Notes under the pieces: model-generated
Databases searched by the model: none
Told to the model about the DNA's origin: nothing
The model's input: the letters and a program-made list of their open reading frames with translations, nothing else
Position numbers and translations under genes: made by a program
Part shown: in pieces, positions 1 to 39,500 of the stretch
Position numbering within the stretch: the first letter of the stretch is position 1
How the letters are laid out: each line of letters starts with the position of its first letter
Origin: Eriocheir sinensis
Lineage: Eukaryota; Arthropoda; Malacostraca; Decapoda; Varunidae
Length of the DNA: 64,000 nucleotides
NCBI RefSeq assembly: GCF_024679095.1
Contig: NC_066518.1
Coordinates: 4,806,610-4,870,609 of the forward strand
Direction of reading: 5' to 3'

Positions 1-521
1 ATAGGGTTGTCACCCAAGCCGAAGACATGCGTCTGTCTTTGCCGGCCCGAGATGTGATGGCGCCGTCAGACTCGTGGTTGCCGACTTGCGTCATGGGTAC
101 TGGTGGGCACCGCTAACCGAAAAGCTAACTGGTAATCCAATATCTATAAGGTTAGCTTCGCTTACGCAAAACCGTTAAACTGGTAACCTCAGGCAGCCCC
201 AGCATGGCAGGGGCAGTTAGGGTGGCTGTGTTTTGGAAATATATGACTGACAGGATTGTCAGCCTTGCGTAATGACAAGTAGGTAATGGGTCCCAACCTA
301 ACCAGAATTTACCATGCCAAACTAAGTGCCTCTTGTCCATTGCCATATCATTAAACTTCCCACTGTGTCCATTGAACTGTGCCTCCTTGAACAGTCCACC
401 ACATTCACTAGGGCAATGGCTGGACCACACACTCAACAGGCACACAGAGGGGTTTATGGAGTTTAATTTGCAATATGTATCTCAAACACCAAATCACTCT
501 GGTGGTTGACACTTTCTGGTA
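1..521. other. Non-coding stretch, nothing recognised
   Basis: The only open frame (152-445, minus) has no recognisable domain or supporting splice context. No repeat or RNA gene was identified. Confidence 0.4.
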
Positions 522-1134
522 AAGATTCATTTTAGTACCGTGCCAGTATTTCATTACCTACCCTATGAAACATGACTAGCCCTTCATATATCTCTTCTAC
601 AAACGTTCAACAATCATGGAAATGCTTTCAAAATCCAATTCAAGGACTATTTATTGTTGAAAATAGGAGATAATACTCATGAAAGTGTAGCCTCCTCTGG
701 CGGCGGCCGCGGTGATGGTGCCGCCACCGCAGCCGCAAAATAGCTTGCAGAGGGTTTAGGGTGGGGGAGCAAATTTAAACTACTCCAACCGACCTTTACG
801 ACCTGCTAACGAGGGGGGCTTCACCCCCCTCGATCCCCCTTCTAACCAGGGGGGGGGGGGCTGTGCCCCCCCAGGACCCCCCACATGTATATGCAACTTA
901 TTTCTGCGAGGAGGTATTTCTCGCAACACCGGCTGCATAGCCACCGCTGCCGCCGCCAGAGGGGGCTGCGCTTTCGTGAATATTATCCCCTATTTTTAAC
1001 AATAAATAGTCCTTGAATTTGATTTTGAAAGCGTTCCATGATTGTTGAACGTTTGTAGAAAAGATATATGAAGAGCTAGTGATGTTTCATAAGGTAGGTT
1101 ATGAAATACTGGCACGGCACTAAAATGAATCTTA
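522..1134. mobile_element. Fold-back / MITE-like element with ~185-bp inverted arms
   Basis: The left arm (about 522-706) reappears as its reverse complement at about 948-1134, with small differences throughout. Both outer ends read AAGATTCATTTTAGT. The GC-rich middle (about 700-950) holds CGG-rich stretches and runs of more than ten G and seven C that could themselves fold. There is no open frame for a transposase. CACTTTCTG before and CACTTTCAG after the element could be a decayed target duplication. The superfamily is unknown. Confidence 0.75.
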
Positions 1135-4100
1135 ACCCACTTTCAGACTGATAGATCGTATCCTCATATTTTTCATTGTGAAAATTGCTTTCATTCTTGT
1201 TTCCGTGCCATGGCAGCGTGCCCTAATAAATCAGTCAAACATTTCTGCCAGTAATAACTCATTTTTGTGGTTTTCTTTTACATTTTCTCCTTCACTTTAA
1301 CACCATGGTCGGTCAATGCAAGTAATTTTCTTCTGACCATTTGTTTTGTGGATTGGGTGTAGAGGTGGAATGAACCCCCCTCTCCCCCTCCCTTGTAAGT
1401 TAGGTTAGGTGCGATCGAATCTTTGTTATATTAACTTTGATTAACGTTTGTGATAGATTTTGCTGTGCAGGAGGGGAATATAGTGGTTCAGTCATGGCTC
1501 ACCATGGTGGTGGCTTGGTCCTCATTTCTCATGGCCTTGTGAGGCTTAAGTTTTTTTTTACCTCATTGTATTAAGAACAAAACGGATTTCTGGTGAGTTC
1601 TGATGTGTTATTTCCTTTTATTGTGGAAATTACAAGTTTAGGGGAAGGGGGGAATTGGGTTCTTCACTAAGCTGGACCTTCCATCTGGTGGCCCTGCTGG
1701 AGCCTGCAGCCAGCTGGGGTCCAGCGTTGCTTAATTGACATTTTTCTTTACCAAAGTAGCAAAACATCAGAGTTGTAATGGTCACAATCATGTTTACACC
1801 AAAAAATCTGAGTGCTGTACATTATTCATGTCCTTGTAATGAACACTGTTTGCAAAATAAGAATATTCATCGATATATCCTACAGCACTCCGTCCTGTGG
1901 TTAATAGGAATGCATCAGTGCGGCCTTGTGGCTAAATATTTCCTTCATGCAAGAAAAGAGAAGTCAAACAAGTCTGGCATAGTGTCATGCTCTCAAAATC
2001 TTACAGTAGTGGTGGAAGGTAGTGTTGAAAATTTTGCCACTCACCATTCCTCCAGTTGGCACGCCCCTGCCTCAGCACGATGCATTCCTCTGTCCCTCCA
2101 GTCAGAGCGCCGGAGTTTGTTTACACTACTCTATAAACATATCGTACGCTGCTGGCAGCAAGTATTATACTTATTTCATATTTCTAATTTAGATCATAAT
2201 ACATACATCTTTATTGTCTTATAATATTACATTCACTATATGGAACTTTAAAGGAGTAACATAGAGCATGTGACGATTGCTTATGTGGGAAAAAATATAT
2301 TTAAATTTCATATTTCTTGCATTTCCCCATTTTATTGATACTGCTATTAAGTCAAGTGTCTCTATACTGTAGCTATGAGAAAATATGTGATTTCTAAATA
2401 ATGGCAAAAAACTAAAGTAAGAAAAATTATTTGGACGTACGCTGCCTGCATATTTATTTTTGTAGTTCCACCAGATGGCAGGTAGAGCTCAGTGAAGCAC
2501 CCAATTCAGCCCAATCAATCAATCAATCTGATCACTAAAAAGAAAAGCTTGAAACCACAGGATTTTTCAGCTCAGGAACTGCATGTTTCATGGGGGTAAG
2601 GTGATGTATTTTATAATTAGGCCTCATTTGGGGTTGAAGTTTTGTCTTTATTATCAGGGTGGTCAGAGGAGAAATGAATGCAGGTGTTTTGATAGGTCAG
2701 CAAGCAGGGAGAGGAGTGCCATGCCATCATCTGGTGAGCAAGAAAGACCCAGAATTCTTGCAAATCATACCATTTCTTGTTTTGGCATGTCTGAATTCCA
2801 AGAAGTCCCCCAGCTTCTTGTCAAGAATTCTTATTCCTGTGCAAGACACAGTTTGACTGTCTTTGCAATAACATTTATGGTGGAAAACTTAGAAGCATGG
2901 TGGGCACTGCAGCTCGTCACATTTCATTCCATTCCATTCCGTTAGCTTCCTCTTGGGAGTCTTGGAACGTGAAGGCGATGAGTTCATGAGGTTTCTATTG
3001 TGTTACTGGTGCACCACAGACCTACTTACAGAATCCTTACAGGATAAGTAAGGACTTTCCAGCAGGGAACATACACCTCATCATCATCATTAAAAACAAG
3101 AATGTGAAGCGATACTGATGGTCAATATTTTATAAAGAAAAGGGATGTTTTAGTAATTTCTCCCTATTGCAGTGAGTCTTAAGTAGTTAGGGAAATTCTC
3201 CTTATGAACTGTAAACCTTGTGATTTTGACTAAGTTGGTGTGTGTTTTCCTTGATGAATAACAAAATGGGAAATAGTGTATGTTCATCTCATCCCCTCCA
3301 TCATTTTTAAATAGGACAGCATTCTGGCAGGCCACAGGAGGAGGGCACAAGACAGTTGTAAGAACTTTGGGTCTTGCTTACTTGCCAGATGATGCCTCTA
3401 ATGAGATCAATAACCATTAGATACGAGGTTTGTGTTGTGGTTGAGGGTTATGAGTTGAGATAGTGAAAGGGTTACCCTCTTAACATGGTGGTGAAAGGGA
3501 ACAAAATGAGGGATATAGACTGCATTATTTTATGGGATGAATGACTGTACTCCTTTTGAGAGGTTTCTTGTATGTTTCCAAATGTCAGCTGTGTGTTCCT
3601 ACTGGCGGCTCTTCGTTAAGTTCCCCTTAACCCCTGCAGTGTCATGTGCATGAAATTTACGAATTTTTTGTTCTGGTCGGTGGAGGCTGTCATAACCGGA
3701 GAACACTAAATATGCCTTGCTTTACGAGCAGCAACTTGGTGTATGATCATCCTGTTAGTAAAAGTTGAAGATGTGAGCGTGGATTCCCTTTGTTCGCTGC
3801 AAAATGAGAGTGCTCAAAGTGGAAAACAATTGGAATGGGATCTCACTCCCATTGTACACTCGCAGAGGTAGCACGCGTGCGCTCGTGTCCGCTTACGTTT
3901 GTGCTCTAGTGTGTGATCTTTGTGTTTTCAGCACTACAGTGTGTGTTCGTTTAAAGCGAGGTATGACTAGTTTCATCTTGCCCTTTTGGGAACAACATTT
4001 TGTGGGGATTTCATCAAGTTTCCCTATGTTTGACTCCTCCTAAAATATTAAACCAGGAAATGTCCACAAAAATAGCTTTAATATTTTTGATTTATGAAAT

Positions 4101-4146
4101 TTGATTTATGGATTATGCTCTATGTAAACAAATAACTTAGAATATA
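1135..4146. other. Upstream non-coding region, no gene recognised
   Basis: Open frames at 1778-2224 and 2583-2945 (plus) match no family I know and lack convincing splice sites. A T-box exon was looked for by motif in this region because the downstream gene is MGA-like; none was seen. A promoter or non-coding first exon of that gene could lie here but cannot be pinpointed. Confidence 0.4.
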
Positions 4147-5238
4147 CAGAAGCCCCTCGCCGTTCACAGCCTCACTGTTCACGGATTCGCTTATACACGG
4201 GTAGGGTATTTGCGACACCTCACACCGAACATGGATGAAAACTCGTGTATACGCGGTCTGTAACGCCCAGCTTGAATGTTGCACAATGTAAACAAAGAAA
4301 CGGTCCCTGGGGCTGGATCTTGGGCTGGATGTACGGGACTGTCTCTTTACTTAATTATTTTTGCTTTCTAAACATCAAAATTCTATATAAGTTTCATATT
4401 CACGCATGGAAGGCTGCAGTGCTATTCGCACTACGTATTTCCTCGTGGGTCTGATGTTTGGCTGACAGGATCATGGTGGTTAAGAACCACAGTTATCCTA
4501 TGTGCACTGTAGTGAAAACTCATTAATCTGGGACACAGAAAACGTAATTAATAAAACTGGAATAACTTTACATCTCTTTCCCTCCCAAACGGAACATTAC
4601 AGTGTTAAAGTAAGCGAAATAATCCTTAAGTATGATGCACATAGGTGCTTTTTGGGTCTTTCAAGCTTGGTAACGCAGTCCCCGCACTAATAACGATATT
4701 CAGTTAAAATTATTGTTAAAACTGTTAATTTGGGATGTTTTATGCAATAGTTATGGGTCAGGAAATGGAATATACTATCTGCTAAGTATGATGATCTGGC
4801 AACACTGGAGCAAAACCAACAAGATTGCGGCCACAGCGAGGACGGTGAGGCCACGAACATTTACACACTCACTCTCGCTTACTGGGCGGGTCAGGGCATT
4901 AAATAACACAACTAACCATCACATCAGACAATTAAGATCACCAGGAGAGCGGCAATAGTAGCTTAAACACAAGATATATAGGGAAAAACAGAGCCAACAT
5001 TACCCCTTGCCTGGACGTGAGTGTTAAATTATTACAGTCCATATTTAATTTGTGATTTATGTGTATGTAAGCTATATAACAATGCTTAGAAATGTCTTAG
5101 AAATCCATTTTTTTATTCGATCAAGATGGTAGAACGAAACCCTATTTTCCCTATTTGATTATAGTCCCGTCAATTGCGGATTCGCGGATCACGGGAATCT
5201 CGCGGAACCAAATACTCGTGAATGGCAGGGGGCTTCTG
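4147..5238. mobile_element. Tc1/mariner-pogo (Tigger)-like non-autonomous DNA element
   Basis: The ends are inverted repeats: CAGAAGCCCC at 4147 and its complement ending at 5238. The similarity continues inward for tens of bases with Tigger-like 'GTTCAC' and 'GCGGATTCGC' words. The element is bounded by TA on both sides (4145-4146 and 5239-5240), the target duplication of this superfamily. At about 1.1 kb it has no intact transposase frame. An internal piece recurs, diverged, at about 56345-56470. Confidence 0.7.
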
Positions 5239-5254
5239 TATACTACATTATTTT

Positions 5255-5255
5255 A

Positions 5256-5314
<59 letters not shown>
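5255..5314. repeat. (TTA)n microsatellite
   Basis: About 20 uninterrupted TTA units lie between the mariner-like element and the splice acceptor of the first MGA-like exon. Confidence 0.95.
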
Positions 5315-5318
<4 letters not shown>

Positions 5319-5374
5319 TTTTTCTTTAAATGAAATCTAGTTTTTATGTGTTAACATCTCTTTTTCTCTTATAG

Positions 5375-5624
5375 GATGAAGATGAATGACCATGAATGAC
5401 TCTGGGGACAGGAGCATCAAGGCTGTAGACATTCCCCTAAGTTCTTCTGTGAGAGAACACCCACACCGACTGAGAGTGAAGTATTAAATGTTAAATTCAG
5501 AAAACACTCATGAAGCATCATTTGGTGCAGCAACTGAGTTAAAGGGAAGATTGACAGTGCACCTACCTCTCCAGTAAGCAGTTGTAGTGAAGGTCGGCAC
5601 CCTACATTGTCCAACAGAATAATA
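5375..5624 (+). other. Probable 5' untranslated part of first MGA-like exon, with uORFs
   Basis: A pyrimidine-rich acceptor (TTTTTCTCTTATAG) ends at 5374. In the frame of the downstream protein there are stops at 5397, 5511 and 5535, so this segment cannot encode the N-terminus as written. It has several ATGs (5376, 5382, 5392) that open short frames. One, from 5392, runs 31 codons to a TAA. From 5538 to 5624 the main frame is open but has no ATG. It could be leader, or a decayed or mis-sequenced coding segment. Confidence 0.5.
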
Positions 5625-32513
<26,889 letters not shown>

Positions 32514-32534
32514 GAGGATTGCAGGACCTTTCAT

Positions 32535-32612
32535 AATAAAGGTTCCTCTTGCTCTGCCATATAGTTCCTGAGTACAGCATATTGTGATTCATATTGACAA
32601 TTCTTTAATAAA
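32535..32612 (+). terminator. Polyadenylation signals of MGA-like gene
   Basis: AATAAA is at 32535-32540 and again at 32607-32612, 22 and 94 bases after the stop. The second, followed by a T-rich run, is the better-placed signal. Confidence 0.65.
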
Positions 32613-32629
32613 CACAGTTTTTTTATTAT

Positions 32630-34050
32630 TAGTTGATATTTTGGTGGTTAGTTTTAAGTTTGCATAGCTTAACTCAGAAAACAGTCTGGAATTTGTTGTT
32701 TTATATGACTTTTATTGCTATTATAAAACAAATGATTGGGGAATAAGACCCCTCACTAGGGACGTACAACTTTGATTCCTTCTGCTCTGCCCATTCTTTT
32801 GTTCTCACAAGAGATGCAAAACTGGAATGTAAAATCTTTGATAATAACTACATTATCACTAATTATTCAAATTAGGGGAACTTTTATGATATTTCTTTGA
32901 AATGACTTACACTACCTGTTAACAAATTTTCTGTACCCTAGAGATTACTCTATACTGTAAATACAGACTCTCATGAAGCACACAGTCTTGTTTCTAGTTA
33001 TAATAACATTATGTCACCTAATACTTATTGCAGACTCCGTTGTTAAATGTGATGTAATGTACAACTTGTTGGGATCATTGTGTGTTTAATTCATACTTGT
33101 AGAATGACATTTTCTTATGACATTTCAACATGTTCTGTAAGTATTGTAGTGAACCAAACCCTCCTGCATGTAATATGTGACAGTAGCAGGATGTTCATAT
33201 AATACAATACTTGGCAGTACCATAGGAGGGAAGGAGAAGACAAGCAATACAATTATTAGTAACATACCAAAGATTTTAAAAAATGTACACGCAGAATTAT
33301 CCCTTATATATAATTGATGTAATATTAGTAATTAATGTAATGATTTTATCATAACATAAAAATTCATGACAATTATGCTCAAAATGCAAAAAATAACTCG
33401 GAGTTAAGAGACAAAATGAAAAAATAAGGAGTTGAAAGGAGTTGGTATTTGCAGTAACAGAGACAACTCTACCAGGAACGCACACACTGTATGTGTTTGA
33501 ATCTGAACTGCTAAATCATTAACCTTCACTTTGGTGCTCTCTATTTGAAAATGCCCAAGCATTCCCATTTAGAGCATTAGTTGGTCCAAGAAAGGAGTGT
33601 GGAGAAATCAGGAGCAGACATAATCACGCTTTACCTGTAAAAAGAATCATTGTTTTTGTCCCACTGGATCATAATATATCAGAAGATTTTAATATTAAGA
33701 AATGGCAGCATGTAAATAATGCCCTCTACTGGGTATCTGAACAAGAGGGTTAGATTTAAGTGATAAATATAAGCTGAGATTTCTAATTTGATCTGAGCTC
33801 TGCTTGTTGAAACTGTTCAATGTATGTCGACTAATTTTATTTTGTAATATAATTTATATATTTGCAAAATAGTTTTACTTCCCATCTATGGTTGGTAAGG
33901 ACTGGCGTATCTGGATGAAAGCAGCATCCTCCCCCCCCCTCCCCCTACACAAATGGTTAGTTTCCTTCCCTATGTGCAGCTATGGCACTTATCATTTCAT
34001 GGGTCCTGTTTCCTTGTCCATGGTAAATGTAAAATTGGAAGCATATGTTA
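32630..34050. other. Intergenic, AT-rich, nothing recognised
   Basis: No coding exon, RNA gene or clear repeat was found between the MGA-like 3' end and the SINE at 34055. Open frames here are short and featureless. Confidence 0.5.
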
Positions 34051-34054
34051 TAGT

Positions 34055-34305
34055 TGCGCATGGCAGCAGTGCTCATCTCCGTCTTGTTGGCCCTTTGAGC
34101 CTGTTGTGGGAGAGAGCCCATAACCCGACACAAGTCCAGTGCAACATTTGGCTGGGTTACCTTAGTTTATCTTTCCCAGGTTTCTCCATCCCAAAAGGAA
34201 GGATGTGAACAGCTGGGTGGTCTGTATGCCTTCTGCCCAGGTTGGGATTCAAACCCAGACCCGCAGATTTGTAGTCAGGGACGTTAATCTGCACCACGGA
34301 GGTAT
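34055..34305 (-). mobile_element. tRNA-derived SINE (minus)
   Basis: On the minus strand it begins CCTCCGTGGTGCAG and has a B box GGGTTTGAATCCC about 50 bases later, then a non-tRNA body. It is in the gap between the convergent MGA-like and BBS5 genes. Confidence 0.65.
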
Positions 34306-34499
34306 GTACCTAGTCCATGGTTAGCAGTTAATCCAACCCCTGACCTGGGTTGGTTTAGGTGGGGCCTTCAACCTCTCCCTGTAAAACCATCTACACCAGG
34401 CATGCCTACTACACATCAGCACACTATGCAAAATGCTTACTACGCGAGGACCTGAAAATACAACCCACAAACAAATTACGTGAGTTGAACCCATACTTT

Positions 34500-34900
34500 G
34501 TAAGGTGGAGGCAAGGAATTGCCTAAAACCATTATTTATGCTGACTGCACAACACCCGCCCTATACTACATGCTTGTCATGGTGATGTCACAATCTGCCT
34601 CTGCCATCAAGTCTATTGTTGCTTTTTGGAAGCTTTTTTCAGTGAAGGATGCAGTTGACTCCCACCTTGGTGCTTGGGCCAGGATCAACCCTGCTACAAT
34701 AAACCGTGCCAAGCAGTTACTACTTGTGCCTGCAGCAGACAGGCTGCCATCAAACCCCTGGCAGATGCCGAGTCAGTCACACTGTCAGCTGCACAAGATG
34801 TGCCCAGTTTCCAGCACTTTACACTAGCTGAGATTCAGGAGACACATTGCTAATGAAGAGATGGACCCCAACGCCATGTTCAATAGTGTGGTCAACACAG
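34500..34900 (+). mobile_element. Possible Tigger/pogo transposase remnant
   Basis: A 102-codon frame (34519-34827) contains 'IVAFWKLFSVKDAV' and 'AWARINPATINRAK', similar in pattern to the 'FWKSFTI...SW...TLN..W' region at the C-terminus of Tigger transposases. The surrounding frame is broken. Confidence 0.4.
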
Positions 34901-35271
34901 TATCCTGTTGAAACCAGATGGGATAATCTGTGACGTCACTGACAGGGAGATCAGGTGGCCCTGTAGCCTGCCTGCCCCGTGCCCAGCTGTCAAAACCACA
35001 AGACACATTGAGTATCTTCCCTTGCCTTGGAACCCCTGCTACTCAAGTCCTTCACACCAGTCGTCTATTGCTATATTTTGAGTGCCCAGATTTTTGTTGC
35101 TTCAGCCATGCACTGGGGCAGGTTTGTGTGTACTTGTTAGCGGCAAACCTCCCCGCCGTTGGGGGAGTGAGTGAGCCAAACCGGATAGTCAATCAGCTGA
35201 GCACAACAAAAATGTCTACCAACAACAACAGCTCCCTCATAATACATGTATTCCCTTAGCAGCTTTTATAG

Positions 35272-35430
35272 GGAGGAGCTGGCCGAGTGGTCGGCGTGTG
35301 GGCGTGGTGAGCCTGTGGACCTGGGTTTAAGTTCCACTGCAACACTGACTTTTCAAACCATCGGCAAATGATGGATGATTACCCACATGCTGCTCAGATT
35401 TTCAATCAACCCTAACCTTAGTGCCTTCGG
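35272..35430 (+). mobile_element. tRNA-derived SINE head (plus)
   Basis: It contains TGGCCGAGTGGTCGG (A box) and GGGTTTAAGTTCC (B box) spaced as in tRNA-Ser/Leu-like genes, then a body that runs into a (TA)n tract. It has no intact acceptor stem, so it is not called a tRNA gene. Confidence 0.65.

Positions 35431-35931
<501 letters not shown>

Positions 35932-36009
<78 letters not shown>
35932..36009. repeat. (TA)n microsatellite after SINE A-tail
   Basis: An alternating TA tract directly continuing the SINE poly-A. Confidence 0.95.
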
Positions 36010-36010
<1 letters not shown>

Positions 36011-36287
36011 TGTCCAACTTGCTAATGCAAAAGTGAATTACTATCTTCAGTATCTTCATCCATGCCTCACACTAGTAAACTAAATTCTGAACAGCCTTAT
36101 GTTGTACTCATCAAGGGGGAAGTAACATGAAACTCCTAATACTAAATATGATTATTTTCTTGCAACTTTTCTCTGCCATTCTTTTGTTCTCTTTATAGGA
36201 GAAGCACATAACTTTTTTTTTCCGTTTGGCCCTTGGTCTTTATCCTTTAGTGTGAAAGAAAAAAAGATGGTTAGGCTCAGTCATACC

Positions 36288-36503
36288 TCAGCTTGGGATG
36301 ACTTCCCAGAGTGTCTGCAGAGTGTAGCCATCTTTCAGTTTTTCCACAGCGAGGCCCAGCTCAGGACTGAACACTGGCTCCAGGTCATGATGGTGGCCGT
36401 CGGCAAGGTATGCTGCCAACACGTCGCCTGCATCACTCACACTTTCATCTATTTCCTCTTCATCCATCTCAGGCAAATCCAACTGGTCTTCATCCGCTTG
36501 TGG
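36288..36503 (-). CDS. BBS5: BBS5 exon 8 (last)
   Basis: It encodes an acidic linker and the conserved C-terminus '[17 protein letters not shown]' ... 'LWEVIPS', stop TGA at 36288-36290. The acceptor is GCTACCACAG. No AATAAA was seen close downstream; a GATAAA-type variant lies near 36240. Confidence 0.93.
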   Translation of the reverse strand, partial: PQADEDQLDLPEMDEEEIDESVSDAGDVLAAYLADGHHHDLEPVFSPELGLAVEKLKDGYTLQTLWEVIPS

Positions 36504-39500
36504 CTGTGGTAGCACAAGATAAAAGACTCATATACATTGTGCTTTTTATGATGAATCAGCAACACATATCTGTCTCTTAAAAAGAACATTCCTTTCACAC
36601 CTATCTAGTTGTAAAAGTCCCAGTGTAAAATCTATTTGCCCTAATTTTATGCTAAAAACTGCTTACCTTTACCAATGTATTACAGCATTACTTTTTCTTT
36701 GTTCCTAATTTTTAGTTAGATTTTATGCTAACACTTTAATGGATGCATTATTGTCCCATATAATTTCAAAGCATGCAGCTGAAGTGTTAATTTTACTGTT
36801 ATTTAGTTTCTATAGTAATTCCTTTAATTACATGAAAAATCTTCCTAAAATACTGTAGCTTAAGTAGAACTGTCTCTAATTTCCTTTAAATTGTAAAGTA
36901 CTTGTATCACAAATAGTTCCTTTATCCTTAACTTTAAACCACCAACAACCATACAGAAGAAAATTTCATCCTTTCCCTTTCAAATTATATTAGGTATTTA
37001 TTATCAAAATAATGACTATGTATATTTCTATATTACAAGTCAAAAAGAACCATGGTTGCATCTCCTTAACAGGTGGCCTGAACCTTCCATCTTAAGCCCA
37101 TTGCCACATGTAGCACTCACAGCACCTATTGAGCCACAGTGCACCCAATTTTCCATTAAGATAAGGTCTCTTAACATCATAACTATTTTTTTCTGGGAAA
37201 ACAGGGTTAAGATAAGAATGGACACTAAACTTTACTGTCTCTGCCTATAGTGAAACCAGATTGACGGGATAATTTTTCCATTGGCTCCCTGCCACTCTGC
37301 CACACAGTTTCAACACCTATCTCTTCCTCTCATATGTTAGCTATAGCTAACATATGAGAGGAAGAGATAGGTGTTGGGACTGTCAGCCATACCATAAGGC
37401 ATCCTCTTTGACTGTAGAACCTCTTCGGCCATTTTCTCCTACCATGATACTCGAAGGGATTTTTCCAGAGGGGAAAGGAAGGTGTTGGAGGGCGAAATTG
37501 TTGGAATCTGGCAAGGGGTCGAGACAGGCACATCTTCGTCAGCCCCTTCGCATATTTTATGGGTCAATCCTGCATTTCTTTCATTAATATAGTAGTAAAT
37601 GATCCAGGAATTATGATAAAACTTATTTGATCTAATATGAATTGGCAAAAGTTTTTTAAATAAATGATTTAAAATGCTGTCAAAGACAAGTTTAAGGTTG
37701 TATCATGATTTTTAACCCTTGCCGTGTCAACACACCTGCTTGATTAACTCAAGCAGGTAGTCTTTTGCTACAGCTCTGATGGGGCTCGATCACTTTTCTA
37801 ACGGCTCATTGCGAGGGGCAGAGAAGTGGTAGTGGTGGGCACGTGTGGACTCCTGGGCTGACTGCGTGGAGCGGTGGAGGGGTGGAAAACATGGGCCGTG
37901 CAGGGATGCCAACCCTATCACTCACGCAATGTATGCAATTATACCTATATATTTACCATTCAATCAAACATTTTATTTGGTATAATCACCCAAGTATAAT
38001 CACACTAATGTATGTAAGATGGTTCAAAAGGTGGTGGGGGAGATGTATGGTACGGCCGTGTGGCACAGCAGCGGGGAGGAAAGGACTTGCAGGACCTCAC
38101 ACAAAAACAATCTTGCTAATCTGGTTAAATAGTTATGAAATAGGCCACAAGACTTCTCACATTTGAGCCAAGCATGCTGAATGTTACACCACCAAATTAT
38201 ACTGTAGCCATATAACCCAAAGTAGCCCTAAGATCAAATAAATTAAGCATATACTTGAGGGTGAAGTCTTACCAAACTAAAGCAAGAAATGAGGAATTCT
38301 AGGACTAAAAATAAAGAGGCCTTTGTGATGTGAGGTGACATGCAAAAGTGGCACCGACTTTACTGTGTGGGGCAAAATGCAAGGCATGTTTTCCAATATG
38401 CATGCACCATCCCAATGAGGCTAACTAGTAGTACTCATAATTATCAGGAAAAAAATTCACTTAAGAAAACTGAGCAGAGGTATGAAGATGAACTACACAT
38501 TGTCAAAAGATTAATGAACATTCTTCTGATAATTGTTAATTTTTGTACCTCTGCTCAGAGCAATTTTATTAAGTAATTTTCTGTTATATGAGTGTGTTGT
38601 AGTTACGGCACCTGAGTCTGAGGTGTGGATTATCATGCTCTGGTAACCTGCCGTCACAAGGCGTGTCAGATTTTGTGGATAATATATGATAGCCCACGCA
38701 TAGGAAATAGCTATCAGTATCAATACCATGCAGGAAGCAATGATGAAGACCATCAATTATAGTTGAGTTTGAGTTTCAAATTATTATTACTGTCACAGAC
38801 AGCTGTGTTGTTGTATATTTGCTGTGGAGTTTAATATTTATAATCAGCGGCCCTATAAATTAGCAGAACAGCTGTCCGTGACAGTATTAATAATCTGAAA
38901 ATCAAAATCAACTATAACTGATGGTATTCCTCATTGTTGCCTGCATAATATTAATATTTCCTCTGTGTAGTCTATCATATATTATCCACGAAATTAGACA
39001 TGCCTTGTGACAGCAGGTCATCAGAGCATGACAATGTACACTTCAGACTCAGGTGCCACGACTATAGTTGTTCATGTTTGGGATGGTGCGTACATACTGG
39101 CAAAAATACCTTAATTTTTGTTTTATTACACAATACATTGTTTTTTCCTGTACTTCCCTAACATCAGTCAGAAATATTCTTGTGCAGTGGAAAGTCAGGA
39201 GTGTATTAACAATCATTAAAACTTCTCTGAATGCTTTTTTATGCCATAAAGAAAAAAAACCTTTACTAAGAATATCAGTATTTGTTTTAGAATGAAGATA
39301 TGATCCCCGCCAATTAATGTCCAAGGGCAATGGGATCAAACAAGCAGGTCTTGGGTGTAATTAGACAATTCAATACTAATTCATCATTTCAACAAAATTT
39401 ATCCTACATTTAACAAACCATTTAGTTTAGAAAGAAATTTCAACTAATGGCAACATTTTGTTTTTGTTTTTATGATAGTTTCTTTTGCCTCTTAATGGTA

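Noticed and set aside
1396..1412. Telomere-type TTAGG repeat (GTTAGGTTAGG)
   Set aside because: Only two units; not a telomere or interstitial telomeric array.
1778..2945. Two open frames upstream of the MGA-like gene as missing N-terminal exons
   Set aside because: No T-box motifs, no strong splice sites in matching phase, and composition typical of non-coding DNA.
5607..5624. TTG at 5607 as start of the MGA-like protein
   Set aside because: A eukaryotic nuclear gene with an ATG 18 bases downstream; TTG initiation has no support here.
34242..34305. tRNA gene on the minus strand
   Set aside because: Same reason: an RNA polymerase III promoter of a SINE without a tRNA acceptor stem.
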